30,253 nt of DNA, taken from positions 1 through 30,253 of the forward strand of contig LSSN01001790.1 of assembly GCA_001970855.1 (NCBI GenBank), given 5' to 3'. The notes under the pieces were generated by a model. The model was not told the origin of the DNA. It saw only the letters and a program-made list of their open reading frames with translations, and did not search any database. Source of the stretch: Smittium culicis (taxonomy: Eukaryota > Kickxellomycota > Harpellomycetes > Harpellales > Legeriomycetaceae). Numbering within the stretch: the stretch's first letter is position 1; each line of letters opens with the position of its first letter. This document shows positions 1-9,145 of the stretch, in pieces. Made by a program: the position numbers and the translations under genes.

Positions 1-1029
1 TTATAATTTTTTATTCTTTAAACGAAACTCTATAAAAAGAAGGAAGGAGACACTTTTTGAAATGAACAACAGCGAAAAGAAATAAACTAACCTAAACAAA
101 AATAAACCCATATTACTCGTAAATTAATCCTAGTTATTTAGCTAGGTACGTGGAACAACTAAACCCACGATATATACACTTATCTATGCTATCCTTATCA
201 TCTTTTCTTTCGCATAAATCCACAGCCAGCTGTTTAAAAGAATATTATCTTTTAAACTAATAAATTTATTTAATAAATACCGAAAATTAATCAGCTCAAA
301 ACCACGCTTTAATTAATGACATATCTGAATAAGTGGGATTTTTAAGGGAAAAAATTCTGAACACCAACTGGCGGCCATGAAATTGCAAAATGATGCAGGC
401 TGGGGAAGAAGCCTATGTTGAATTACTTCATATTTACCCAATAACTCTATTTTATAATCTCACTTTTTGTAAAGAATTAGTTCGGATAAATTCGCTCGCG
501 CAAGGTGATTTTTTTTCGTAACTCATTGACAGATCAATAACGAAAAATATTTGTTGGATTCTTGAACCTAGATTAGCGAAGTGCGATAGACTACATACCT
601 GCTGAAAAAAGTATTTTCAAGTTCTATGAAGGAGGCAGTCTCCAAATTACATCGAATTAATCAACCTTAGCCGATGACATAAGGCCGATAAATTATTTAT
701 CAATAAAAAGCTACTTCAAAATCCGGAAGGAAACCACTCAGAAAAATTGGTTATTGAGTTTGCTCAAAAATACGAATAACGCTAGTAGATACATCTTATA
801 ATTCGCTAAATAGAGAAAATAATTGGGCTATAAAACAATGATGATAAAAGCAAATATATCGGTGAGAAGACACATTATTCTTCACCAATACTGGGTAGTT
901 AGCTACGCCTTTGTCATATTGCAGCTTACCAAAACCTGAATTATCAGAAAAATAAATCACAGAGTTTTCAGCAAAAATGAAAAAATACCGGTAATCAATA
1001 GAAATTTCTAGATCCTCTCCCATGGATAG
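1..1029. other. Gene-free left flank, possibly 5' part of the DIRS relic
   Basis: No reading frame here gives a recognisable protein. A 75-codon minus-strand frame at 1023-796 has no domain I recognise, and similar short frames are expected by chance. The stretch lies directly upstream of the first recognisable reverse-transcriptase-linked residues of the DIRS-like relic, so it could hold the decayed leader and gag-like region of that element, but nothing in the sequence proves this. No terminal repeat was found by eye. Confidence 0.35.
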
Positions 1030-1384
1030 AAGTCACTCTATTTTAGGGTTCGACTGGGTAAAACTTAGATATAATCAATGGATGAGAAACATAGTAGAGA
1101 AATTATTCGAATATCCTTTGTCACAGGATTAGCGAATCACAAATAATCTCTCCAAAATATCCCTGCTTTTCCAAAATTCCCTAAATTAAGTTTGCTCCGA
1201 ATTAACCCGAAAAAAATTACCTGAGACAACCAATTATCCCAATAATATTTCAGAGCGGCATTCAAATGTTTACTTCTTGCTCTCATCTGCGCAAGAGAAA
1301 AATTTCGAAGGAATACAGAAAGATAATTTCAAAATAGGTAATGTCTTTGTTGTTTTAACTTAAAATAAAAGGATTTAAGATTGC

Positions 1385-2440
1385 AAAAAAAGGCTTTTAT
1401 ATAAGTAATTTTATAATTATAAATAATACGGGGGACCTTCGTCTTGTCCTTGAGTTCAAGAAGCTCAAATAACGCATTCAAGCTCATAATTTCAAGATTT
1501 AATCACAAATCTCGATATTAAAATTGATATTGAGAGGGAATTATATGAATTGAATAGATCTTCAGGATTTATTTATAGTTATTATATTCACAAGAAATTC
1601 TCGAAGTATCTGAGGTTTAAATTGAATGGAAATATATTTCAATTCAATGCTCTAACATTCTATCTTTCTCTCAGAAGTCTGTTGTTGATCTATATTCTTC
1701 TCCCGGAAATATTATGGGCTCGTTCTCAGTAGATCAAAAATGCGAAATATTTGGCGAGATATTGATAACTTGAAAATGTTTCAAAATTTTTCTAGAGAAC
1801 ACCAAACTTGTTCAGATGAAGATATCGGACTTGAGATTCCTAATCAAAAAGTCGATATACTCTTTGATATCCAAACAGATCATGAAATTTTTTGGAATGG
1901 AGTTCACAAATCGAATAATAGCTCATATATTACTCAGTTAAAGTTCTGGAGCTTAATAAGGGAAGCGTCAAATAAAACATCAAATGGATCGAAGATATTT
2001 AGATGTGTAAAATAATTTATAGTTAAGGCTCAATCAATATCGATGGCGTTTCCGCAGTGGAGACTAATTATCAGAAGATTCCTCGATATGAAGAACTATC
2101 AGTTATATAAGGTTTCGAATTGAAATGAAAAGCTAAAGATAAAAAGCTTCTCTGCTTCGTATTTTATGTGATGTGATAAATTACGCAAATAGAACGGTCA
2201 ATCCTTCATCCCTGGAGTCCTAGAGCTGTAAGTCTTCACAAGTTCTAGCGAAACAGCCTAGGTGACAGTTTTAGGATTAGAATACTTTTCATGTTTAAAG
2301 AATCAACCATATTAATCTCTGGAAATCAACTTAAAATAGCTTTTAGCTATATCTAATATATTTTTCCTTTAAAGATTTCCGAAAAATCTTTGTTTATCTA
2401 TTCTGAAAACAAAAAATCATTATTTTTATAAAGAATTATG
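1385..2440 (+). pseudogene. DIRS-type reverse transcriptase and RNase H, broken
   Basis: The RT fingers and palm read as GFYISNFI, then TGDLRLVLEFKKLK and YMN*IDLQD, where the last is the first catalytic Asp block with a stop before it. These are followed by KYLRFKLNGNIFQFNAL and LLPEILWARSQ (1550-1732 frame). The expected YLDD box falls at about 1748-1760, where the reading frame changes (TATTTGGCGAGATATTGAT), so the catalytic centre is destroyed. The connection region reads REASNK (1740-2015 frame) and VKAQSISMAFPQWRLIIRR then DMKNYQL (from 2019), a hallmark of DIRS elements. RNase H is seen as VFTSSSETA*VTVLGLEYF at 2232 onward, where the expected Asp is Ser and the expected Trp is a stop. 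From 1740 to about 2440 one frame is kept with only nonsense changes, so decay here is mostly by substitution. Confidence 0.85.
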
Positions 2441-2814
2441 GTCAATCATTTCATAAAAAATATTGAGTACTTTGTAAAAGATATTTTATTTCTGTCTGAG
2501 AAAAAATTTCCGACCGTATATGACGTATGACCCAATGAAACTCAACCTTAAAGATACTCAAGTCTATTTACTATATATGTTGAATGATAGATATTAATTG
2601 AGGCATTAGAGATGAAATAATCAAGGATCAGCCCTCACGGCTTGGATTTATTATCGTTTAACTTTAACCCCAAATCAACCAAATACTAAAGTTGGTTCAA
2701 GGAAGACAATGTAGTAGGACTAAAATCACTGTCATATATATATCTCGATCCGCTAGAGAGAAAGAATTGAACTATTATAACTCCACTCTTTAAATAGAAA
2801 ATCTGGTATTAGGA

Positions 2815-3921
2815 TCTGTTGAAATTGATAATTCAGCAAAAAATATACTTCAAGAAAAAAATGTAGTGTTGGACCAAAAAAGTGTAAAGTCACCACTCTT
2901 GTAAAACAAGTATAGCAGATTGGTGGCCTAGAATATCAGTGGCGTTTCCTCGAAACGTAAGGTTTCTGCACTTACTCCATTTAGTTTATCGTTTCCAATG
3001 AACGTTGTGTCGGCCGTAGATTCAGATAAAGTTCTATCCAACAACGATTTCAAGACTGGCAAATATCAATCAAGATATTCACACCTATTTACACTCTTCA
3101 AATAATAAAATATCTGGTGGAAATATATACTGTTGAACAGATAAAAGTAGTACCTATAAAAGCCTACAAATTTGCTGCCCTTCAAATTTCAGATTATCAA
3201 GCTGAGATAGCTGCCCATTCAATGTTTTCCGAATTTATCAAGGTATTGGTTGATACTTCTATTAAATTTTTAATCAGATCTGTCATGGATATATCTCCAG
3301 TTATAGAATAGCTTCGAGAGTAGGGGTAAAAACCCTTCCCTCGCCGCTAACCATACTCCAACCAAGATTTTCTGACTGATGTCAGTAACAGGTTTTCACC
3401 ATGCCAGATAAATAATAGTACTAACGAGCAACGAAGATGTATCGAATAAAGGGTACTAAATCTAGTAATAGTAGACCCTAAAGAAAAACGATGTGGCCGC
3501 TCTATTGAAAAGCCATACTGAATCAACTCACAATCTGATAAAATATTATTCCCAATAAATGCATACATGGTCTACAAAGAAAAGATAACAGCCAATCCTT
3601 TACTAACCCCTCACGCTAGCAATAGCAATTGGGTAGTTCATAAGCATATAAGATATGTTAATGATAACTTCAAGCCTCTACTGAACGAAAGTATTACCTG
3701 ATATATTCACAAAATATCTAATTTAATACGCCGCGATTCCTGAAGCACCAATCCCGAAAAGGAGATCAGTCCATGCTATCTTAGCCACAAACTTTGGGGT
3801 TACGGCTGATGATATAGTCTCACATTTATTTTGGTCGAAATATACCAACTCAGATAAATACTATCTACTCGCAAGAAATTCGTCGATTAACTTGACTGAG
3901 TCGATTTTAAATTTAGATTAA
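2815..3921 (+). pseudogene. DIRS-type tyrosine recombinase, broken
   Basis: The N-terminal core-binding part reads NSAKNILQEKNVVLDQKSVK and RKVSALTPFSLSFPMNVV (about 2825-3005). The catalytic part reads VDPKEKRCGRSIEKPY, then LFPINAYMVYKEKI and HIRYVNDNFKPL (about 3470-3690). It ends in an intact frame, PEAPIPKRRSVHAILATNFG then VTADDIVSH, FWS, YYLLARNSS and NLTESIL, with a stop at 3919-3921. The pattern of paired basic residues, His, and a Tyr-Tyr pair just after FWS matches the box II region and catalytic Tyr of DIRS/Ngaro recombinases, which insert circular cDNA by cutting and rejoining. Stops and at least one frameshift (frame changes between 3528 and 3763) make it non-functional. The 64-codon frame at 3117-3311 lies inside this decayed region and I could not assign it. 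Confidence 0.82.
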
Positions 3922-3951
3922 ATTAATTTGTTTCCTCTCTGAATTATAATA

Positions 3952-3987
3952 TAAATTAATCGAGCTGTTTAGAGCTCGATTAATTTA
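3952..3987. repeat. Perfect inverted repeat (15-bp arms, 6-nt loop)
   Basis: Left arm TAAATTAATCGAGCT (3952-3966), loop GTTTAG, right arm AGCTCGATTAATTTA (3973-3987). The arms are perfectly complementary. It sits 30 bp after the stop of the DIRS recombinase relic, so it may be part of the element terminus or a transcript-end hairpin. Pairing of this length with a GAGCTC core is unlikely to be a simple A/T accident. Confidence 0.8.
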
Positions 3988-3990
3988 AAC

Positions 3991-4503
3991 AAAAGTTAAG
4001 TTGAATTTTTCAATCTTACATTTAAAACAGGACATAATTTAACTCTATTTTTTTGAAATGCTTTGAATAGGTAGGTTGATTATTATTAAAGCTCTAAAAA
4101 AAAATTTTTTTTTCAATGTACAATGCTATAAATACATACATGGGGGATAATTTCCAGAACAGTTTTTTTTTGTTTTAAAATTGTCTAGTCATTAGTTAAA
4201 TTCTTATTTTTAAATTCAAAACAAGGTAATTTTGAATATAACTTTTTATATGGGATATTATTAAGTGAAGCAGAACTTTTATCTTTAAAATTCTATTTTA
4301 TAATATAAATTAGAATAAGCTATCAGTTATACCAGTTAAATCATCCAAATATATTTTCTAATCAAATCTAATATTAAATGCAACACTTGTGAATAGGAAA
4401 AAATCAATAGGTAATGTTGTTTTTCTCGAAATAATTTCCCGTGTTCAGAAATTTTATCTCGATAGAAAATATTATATATATCATTAAGAGCGTGGAACGT
4501 TTA
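3991..4503. other. Gene-free A/T-rich spacer
   Basis: This spacer lies between the DIRS relic and the TTAA MITE. It contains runs of A and T (for example the A then T tract at 4097-4112) and no supported reading frame, RNA gene or conserved motif. Confidence 0.6.
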
Positions 4504-4692
4504 CCCCTTTCACGGCCGGTAGACTATTTTTGGCCTACATAATATTGCCAACTGTGCTCAGTAAAAATAAGATAATTCCGAGGCCTTTAAAAATATTGGT
4601 ACATCGAAAAAAACAACAAATAATAAGCTTACTTATAAATAATAAGCGAGTCAATAAATTAATTTTTTTAAAGAGCGTTTAACGGGAAAAGG
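4504..4692. mobile_element. TTAA-type MITE, copy 1 (diverged)
   Basis: A 189-bp element flanked by TTTA (4500-4503) on the left and TTAA (4693-4696) on the right. The left end reads CCCCTTTCACGG and the reverse complement of the right end reads CCTTTTCCCGTT. Its interior is recognisably related to the element at 14319-14509: both carry TTTTTG then CTAC then CCAAC near the left end, ATAAGATAAT in the middle, and ATTTTTTTAAA then GTTTAA near the right end. CCC-type ends and TTAA targets are the signature of piggyBac-superfamily elements. It has no coding capacity and lies about 277 bp upstream of the Alba-family start codon. Confidence 0.7.
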
Positions 4693-4969
4693 TTAAAGGG
4701 TGCAATAAGGTGGAGAAATAAGTAACAAAACTGTTTTTTGGTAAATGGAAATATATTAATAGCGATGTAAGCGCTGGGCCTTATCTAAAGTTTACGGTAT
4801 GAGAAAATACGAAAAATTCTATTGGTCCGATTAAACCCAATCAGCAGCACCGAATACCAGATCAGAAGAATTCGATGGGTAAAAAAAAAAGATTTATTAA
4901 TAAGTAAATAAAATAATTATCTAAAGCGCCTCATTTTATCTCCACAGCTATAAATTATTTACAACAGAA

Positions 4970-5386
4970 ATGAGGAGTAAGCGAGTTTCGGCGTTGTCGC
5001 GGGCTGGGCCTACCGCGCGGTACAACGAAATACGCGTTTCGAGTCGAGGCGCGTGCAAGATGCAGGCGTACATCAACCGAGCGAAATCCCTGCTCCTGGG
5101 CGCGAATCCAAGCTCCGTGAAATTGAGTGGTGTTGGGACAAAGGGATGCGCACTAGCGGCAAAAGTGGCCGATATTGTGGTCACAAAATGTCTTGGGGCT
5201 GGAAATGCCTACATTTCTGGTAACGAGCGGACAATGGTTGGCATGTATAGCGAGCAGGTTGTTTGTGGGGATGGAGAAAATAAGATCGAGTTCATCAAGA
5301 AGATGGTGCCTAGCGTTCAGATCACTATCCAACTAACGAGCACTGCTAAGCATGCACTCACATACTCTTCTTCTTCACACAACTAA
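4970..5386 (+). CDS. Alba-family (Rpp25/Rpp20-like) nucleic-acid-binding protein
   Basis: A 138-residue single-exon frame. The Alba fold is seen as NEIRVSSRG (residues 19-27, first strand), helix MQAYINRAKSLLLG, VKLSGVGTKGCALAAKVADI (50-69, the strand-loop-helix that carries the family Gly signature and normally binds nucleic acid), and a last strand VPSVQITIQLTS (113-124). In eukaryotes the family includes RNase P/MRP subunits Rpp25/Pop6 and Rpp20/Pop7 and translation-linked Alba proteins. KKMVPSVQITI resembles Rpp25-like proteins, but the subfamily is not decided. The start is the first ATG after an in-frame stop at 4922-4924. CAG acceptors at 4945-4947 and 4965-4967 leave open a spliced 5' leader. 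The first 200 bp is strikingly G/C- and CpG-rich compared with everything around it. The gene is convergent with TRP4, 341 bp away. Confidence 0.78.
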   Translation: MRSKRVSALSRAGPTARYNEIRVSSRGACKMQAYINRAKSLLLGANPSSVKLSGVGTKGCALAAKVADIVVTKCLGAGNAYISGNERTMVGMYSEQVVCGDGENKIEFIKKMVPSVQITIQLTSTAKHALTYSSSSHN

Positions 5387-5727
5387 CATAACCTATTTTT
5401 TTTATTTAGTCCTTATTTCTTATAAAAAAAACTTTTAATCCCTAAATAATTGTAATATAGCCCAACTATAAATATTTTTTAGCCCTGAAATAGACAGTAT
5501 TTTATTTTATTTTTACAATAATTGGTACTTTTTACTTTATTTTTTTTCTGAAAAAGTATTTATTTTTTGTAATTTTTTGTAATTTTTTGAAATTAATATT
5601 CTGGCTAACTAAAAAATTAGTGAGAAGCGAAGAAACTTTTTAAATGGGAGGGTAAATATTATATTGGAATGTAAGGAAGTAATTGAGGTTATATTTTTAA
5701 TTTCGATCTTATTTTTTTATTTTTTTT
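5387..5727. other. Convergent 3' spacer between the Alba gene and TRP4
   Basis: This 341-bp spacer is T-rich and holds the 3' untranslated regions of both genes. TTTATT at about 5716-5721 reads AATAAA on the minus strand just past the TRP4 stop and is a plausible polyadenylation signal. Repeated TTTTTTGTAATTTTTTG at about 5572-5590 is a simple duplication. No reading frame is supported. Confidence 0.55.
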
Positions 5728-7031
5728 TTACAGACTAGACTTAGCAAATAGTTCTAGTTGTCTCCTAGCGTTTCCGCTGTCAATACTATCAGCAGCAAGT
5801 TTTACACAGTCCTGTAGAGTTGGTCCTTCTTTAGAGACAAACAAAAGAGCAGCAGCGTTCATCAAGACAAATGAACGAATGGCTTTATCCCGCTGTGTGC
5901 TGTTTGCGCCATCAAAGAGCTTGTTAAGAATTTCGATGTTAAGTTCAAGTGAAGTGCTTGAAGCAAGATCTAATGAGTACTCTTCAAGACCAAAATCGGC
6001 AGGTCTGATGATTTGATGGGTGATTTTTCCTTCACTATCAATCTTCCAAACATGGCTAGGTCCATCAATGGTAATCTATTTAATGACGTGGGTGATCGTA
6101 AATAAAAAGAATGTAGCTTTATATACATAATTAAATATGAGGAATAAAAAAAAAACAAATTACCTCGTCCATTCCGCATTCAGCGCAAACTACCCAATGG
6201 TTTCTTCTACCAAGCATAACTAAAGTTTCAGCCATAACGGGGCCGAGGTATAGTGAATGGACACCAATGACAGCGTATTTAGGATCAGTTGGGTTAGTTA
6301 GAGGGCCTAGGATATTGAATGGGGTGGGGAAACCAATTTCCTGCCTAGCTTTAGCAAGAAATTTCATTGACGGGTGGAAGGTCTTTGCGAACAAGAAACA
6401 AAAGTTGCTGTTGTTGAGGATATTGTTTACTTTTTCAGGTGTAACATTGTCCAAATTACAGCCAGCACTTTCGAGCAAATCGGCAGAACCGCAATTAGAA
6501 GACGAGGATCTACTTCCGTGCTAAAATGAAAAATTAAATGGAATAGGAATATAATTAGTTAGATGTACAAAATTTCATGTATAGAAAAATAAAATGGTAT
6601 GAGTATATATAATAGAATGGAGGGTGGAGATTTACTTTGGCTATTCTTAGGCCAGCACCAGCAGCGACGATAGAGGCAGCGGTGGAGACGTTGAAAGTGT
6701 TCCATCCGTCACCGCCAGTTCCAACGATATCGCAAACATAGTCTTTGCCTGAAGTGAAAGACAGAGCTGGCTTGATAGCCTTAGAGTACATTTCGTTAGC
6801 TAGGGCAAAGAGAATTTCGGGTCTGCGATCGATTCCTCTGAGCCTTAAAGCAGTCAAGAAGGCGCCTTGTTGGGCCTCGGTTGAGTGGCCATTGATGATT
6901 GCATTGAGACCATGACTAGCATGTTCTTGAGTGAAGTTGGCTTCGTCGTTGACTAGCTTTTTTATTATTTCGCGGAGTGGGACTATATCGTCAGCTTGGT
7001 TTAGAGTAGCAGATGCGTTTTCGCTAGCCAT
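5728..7031 (-). CDS. TRP4: Anthranilate phosphoribosyltransferase, 3 exons
   Basis: It catalyses the second step of tryptophan biosynthesis, transferring phosphoribose from PRPP to anthranilate; a cytosolic homodimer in the family. Exons are 7031-6636, 6520-6164 and 6075-5728, giving 366 residues (yeast Trp4 is about 380). Introns of 115 and 88 bp are both phase 0 with GT-AG ends; intron 1 contains a CTAAC branch-like site. PRPP and metal motifs are all present: GTGGD (104-108), NTFNVST (111-117), KHGSR (132-136), CGSADLLE (142-149) and GMDE (248-251), the last spanning the intron 2 junction. The C-terminal FGLEEYSLDLASS and DSIDSGNARRQLELF match fungal Trp4. KHGSR has Ser where many bacterial enzymes have Asn; yeast also departs here, so activity is still expected. 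The start is the first Met, followed by the usual short N-terminal extension. It is not fused to other TRP domains. Confidence 0.95.
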
Positions 7032-9145
7032 GATTTGATAGGAAAATTATGGGGTGTTTAATAGAAAAGGGGAAGGAGGTAGTGGTATAGGGGGGGATAA
7101 TTTATGTTTTACAAATGTAATTATTTTGCAGCAAAAGGCGTTTGTTTAGGAAATGTATTGTTATATATACGTGTTGTTAGTGACATCTTTTTTTTATAGT
7201 GTTTGTATACCCTATTTTATAAAATAATGTCAATTCCCCTTTCTTTTCTGACACGTTTAAAAAAATCAAAGCCAATTCACTTATTTTCTACTGACAGATT
7301 TGTAACCATTGCTGTTAAGGTTAATCTAATCAAGATAATATGTCACCAAAACTTTGGTATTTTATTAGGTATATTGGGATTTGGAGATAGTATGCTTAGA
7401 CAGGCAAATCAAACTAATGTGGTTAATGACACGCTTATTTTCAATTTTAGATCTATAAGTGATAAATTTACAGCATGTATAATTAGCCAATGAGACCCTT
7501 CGCCCATTTTTCAATATTAAAAAATGGCATATAGCAACCAATCCCATTTTATTTATACTTATAATCGACTTGCTTGGCGAGACAGAGCCAAAATTTGGAA
7601 TTCAGCTACTCAAAAAAAACGAGAATGACTATAGGAATACCTCAACGCTTAAAAAAAATATAAGTAGTAATTAAAGAAGTGGATTTATGATACGACATAA
7701 ACCCAATCTGCTTAAAGAATAGTCTTGCGAGCTAAATTTCAGGACTGGAAGCTGCGAACAGAGTGCCAGCATACAACACCAATATTAGGAGGGCGTGTAT
7801 GTGTGACAGTATGCGTCAAGTATTTTTGATACGGAAGATATGTGATTGTAGTATGCTAATTGAAAGGTGTTCTAGAAAACGAAAATATCTAACCCTACCA
7901 TAAAGCAAATCTCGATTGAGTTTGCTCTTCCAAAGAGTATAAGAAACCGATTCCCAGTCCTTCTATCCATTCAATTTATTAGCTTACTCTAAACAGCATT
8001 ATCGACAAGTATTTTGTATTACTTGAGAAAGAATTCGTCCAAAAATAATTAGCTATTAAGTGCAAAAAATAAATCCATTTTATTACACACTTTTTGTTTC
8101 TCAGCCCGCAAAATAAAAAGGATAACTTGAGCCTTAACTTAATAAACAGCATAATATACACTAAATTTTAAAGTAAAAACGACAAATTGGGCACTAACAT
8201 ACATAAAACCATGGAAATGCTATCAATACCGTGTAAAAGGTGCCTAATGTTGGCAAATTAAGTAAAACCTGCAATGATCTCCCAAGCAAAGAGCTTTTTG
8301 ATGGTCATCTTTATCACAAGATTAGTCCGCCATTATTCTGTTTGCCTGTTTTCGGAAGATGACTAGTCTCCCTCCAATAAGCATCCCCACTCCCCAAAAA
8401 TACTACTCATCTCCCTGCCAATAGCAAAGTATTTCCTTTCTGAAATCTTCTTTTCACGCCTCCAATAACTAATTACTATCACTCGCTCATAAGAAACGCA
8501 GCTCTAAAATAAACGCTATTCGCCCTTTTATTATATTTATACCAATAATTATCGACTATAAAAATTTCCAATTCTACTGCCTATAAGATATTAATAATAG
8601 AGTACATCTAAACAGAAATAAGCTAGTCAGATGACAAACAAAAATCTTGTCCAAAAATTCTCTGTTTTTTCTTCGCTAATTAGTGTTATAAAATAAAAAC
8701 CCCCACAAGCATTGGCTCCAATTACATCCCAAAAGAAGCAATTTTCTATAAATAAATTAAATGGTGTCTAACACTAAATTTGCCATTATAATTATATATA
8801 AAATAATAGAATTAAAGTCTACCATTTTATGTTTCTAAAAACTATACTCTGACTCTGCTAATTCGTATATAAACATCCAATTTGTATTACCTACGATATA
8901 ACTACTCGATTTTTTTTATAAAATTAAAATTCCTTCTTGTATCCTTATATATTACCCACCTCACCTCACCTGCACTCATACCCGAACCGTCCCATCATCC
9001 ATATATCGCCATACAATCACATCTCTCGAGCTTGTATCCTTCCCCCAATAAAACGCTATAGCCTTAACTCTTTTTAACAATTAAAGTATTTCTCGTCCAA
9101 AATTTTCATAGCTTACGGAGAATACCTATAAGCTAAAGCGATATT
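7032..9145. other. Divergent intergenic region between TRP4 and the REEP gene
   Basis: About 2.1 kb with the promoters of both flanking genes. The half next to the REEP gene (about 8940-9060) is pyrimidine-rich on the plus strand (ACCCACCTCACCTCACCTGC, CCTTCCCCCAATAAAACGC), which resembles a fungal CT-rich promoter or leader. A 96-codon plus frame (7203-7493) and short minus frames (7547-7365, 8161-7979) show no domain and are treated as chance. I saw no Gcn4-type TGACTC site near TRP4. No transposon ends were recognised. Confidence 0.55.

Larger units (their letters stand above)
1030..3990 (+). mobile_element. Decayed DIRS-like tyrosine-recombinase retrotransposon
   Basis: Conceptual translation of the plus strand gives, in order, a DIRS-type pre-RT segment (about 1045-1125, NQWMRNIVEK), reverse transcriptase (about 1385-2150), RNase H (about 2200-2440), a linker with SPHGLDLLSFNFNPKSTKY (about 2628-2690) and a tyrosine recombinase (about 2815-3921). 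This RT, RNase H, tyrosine recombinase order is the known DIRS layout and differs from LTR elements, which carry a DDE integrase. The coding sequence is broken by many in-frame stops, several where tryptophan is expected, and by at least three frame changes, so the copy is dead. A hairpin at 3952-3987 follows the recombinase stop and may belong to the element end. The outer boundaries and any split or inverted terminal repeats are not resolved. The family call is firm; the limits are approximate. Confidence 0.85.

Noticed and set aside
796..1023. 75-codon minus-strand frame
   Set aside because: No recognisable domain and no splice-supported extension; it lies next to the DIRS relic and is probably chance or decayed element sequence.
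3347..3568. 73-codon minus-strand frame
   Set aside because: It is a shadow of the plus-strand tyrosine-recombinase relic, which has clear family motifs.
4948..5184. 78-codon minus-strand frame opposite the Alba gene
   Set aside because: The plus strand encodes a recognisable Alba fold; the antisense frame is kept open by the G/C-rich sequence.
7203..7493. 96-codon plus frame upstream of TRP4
   Set aside because: No motif, no typical coding composition, and nothing joins it to another exon.
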